Below, one piece after another: positions 5,018 through 5,080 of a DNA stretch of 5,080 nt. The stretch comes from Methanoregulaceae archaeon (GTDB lineage Archaea; Halobacteriota; Methanomicrobia; Methanomicrobiales; Methanospirillaceae): assembly GCA_013331415.1 (NCBI GenBank), contig DUGL01000095.1, positions 1 through 5,080 of the forward strand. Reading direction: 5' to 3'. The translations under genes and the position numbers were made by a program. Under the pieces are notes generated by a model. That model was not told where the DNA came from. It was given only the letters and a program-made list of their open reading frames with translations, and made no database searches. Position 1 is the first letter of the stretch. Each line of letters begins with the position of its first letter.

Positions 5018-5080
5018 ATGAATGGACGTACCGGGTTCCTGTCGATTGAACAGGGGGAGCATTGCGTATTCATCTGCCCT
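5018..5080 (+). CDS. Possible start of a gene running off the right edge
   Basis: Only 21 codons are visible (MNGRTGFLSIEQGEHCVFIC, then P), too few to identify a family. The ATG lies about 30 bases after a strong TATA-like element, as expected for a short-leader or leaderless archaeal message. Two alternatives remain open: an overlapping ATG at 5022 in another frame, and a minus-strand frame entering from the right edge and ending LRENSS at a TGA (4994-4996). The choice cannot be made from this window. Confidence 0.28.
   Translation, partial: MNGRTGFLSIEQGEHCVFICP

Overview
The window looks like a piece of chromosome from a methanogenic archaeon, most likely of the order Methanomicrobiales (Methanoregula or Methanosphaerula type). 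This is inferred from the style of the PAS-rich membrane histidine kinase and the tandem-Cache lipoprotein, from AT-rich TATA-like elements set in GC-rich DNA about 25 bases before likely transcript starts, from oligo-T stretches after genes, and from the absence of bacterial -35/-10 pairs. No rRNA, tRNA, CRISPR array, transposase or phage gene was seen.

Layout from left to right. Bases 1-800 (minus strand) hold the first 266 codons of a predicted lipoprotein with two Cache-type ligand-binding modules; its C-terminus lies beyond the left edge. Bases 801-1628 hold no confident gene. They contain a striking purine/pyrimidine-biased stretch that reads on the minus strand as the tail of a highly charged small protein (possible 40-residue ORF, 1089-1211), a perfect 8-bp-arm inverted repeat (1494-1511), and two identical 12-base TATA-like words in divergent orientation. 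Bases 1629-2048 (plus) encode a small pyridoxamine-phosphate-oxidase-like flavin-binding split-barrel protein with a well-placed TATA-like box and Shine-Dalgarno sequence. It converges on an unrecognised minus-strand gene (2158-2511, or to 2592 with a TTG start), with a shared terminator-like region between them. Bases 2593-2880 are intergenic and carry a near-perfect 41/42-bp direct repeat, each copy holding the same imperfect hairpin. Bases 2881-4704 (minus) encode a 607-residue sensor kinase with four membrane segments, two PAS domains and a complete ATPase domain. Its expected phosphoacceptor histidine position reads Asn (N407). Bases 4705-5017 are its upstream region, and a further gene may begin at about 5018 and run off the right edge.

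The lipoprotein and the kinase are both environmental-sensing proteins, but they are about 2 kb apart and separated by other genes, so a shared pathway is not shown. No response regulator is present. The most notable points are the kinase with a substituted phosphoacceptor, the duplicated hairpin element beside it, and the charged low-complexity micro-ORF. I see no convincing complete new multi-gene system here.
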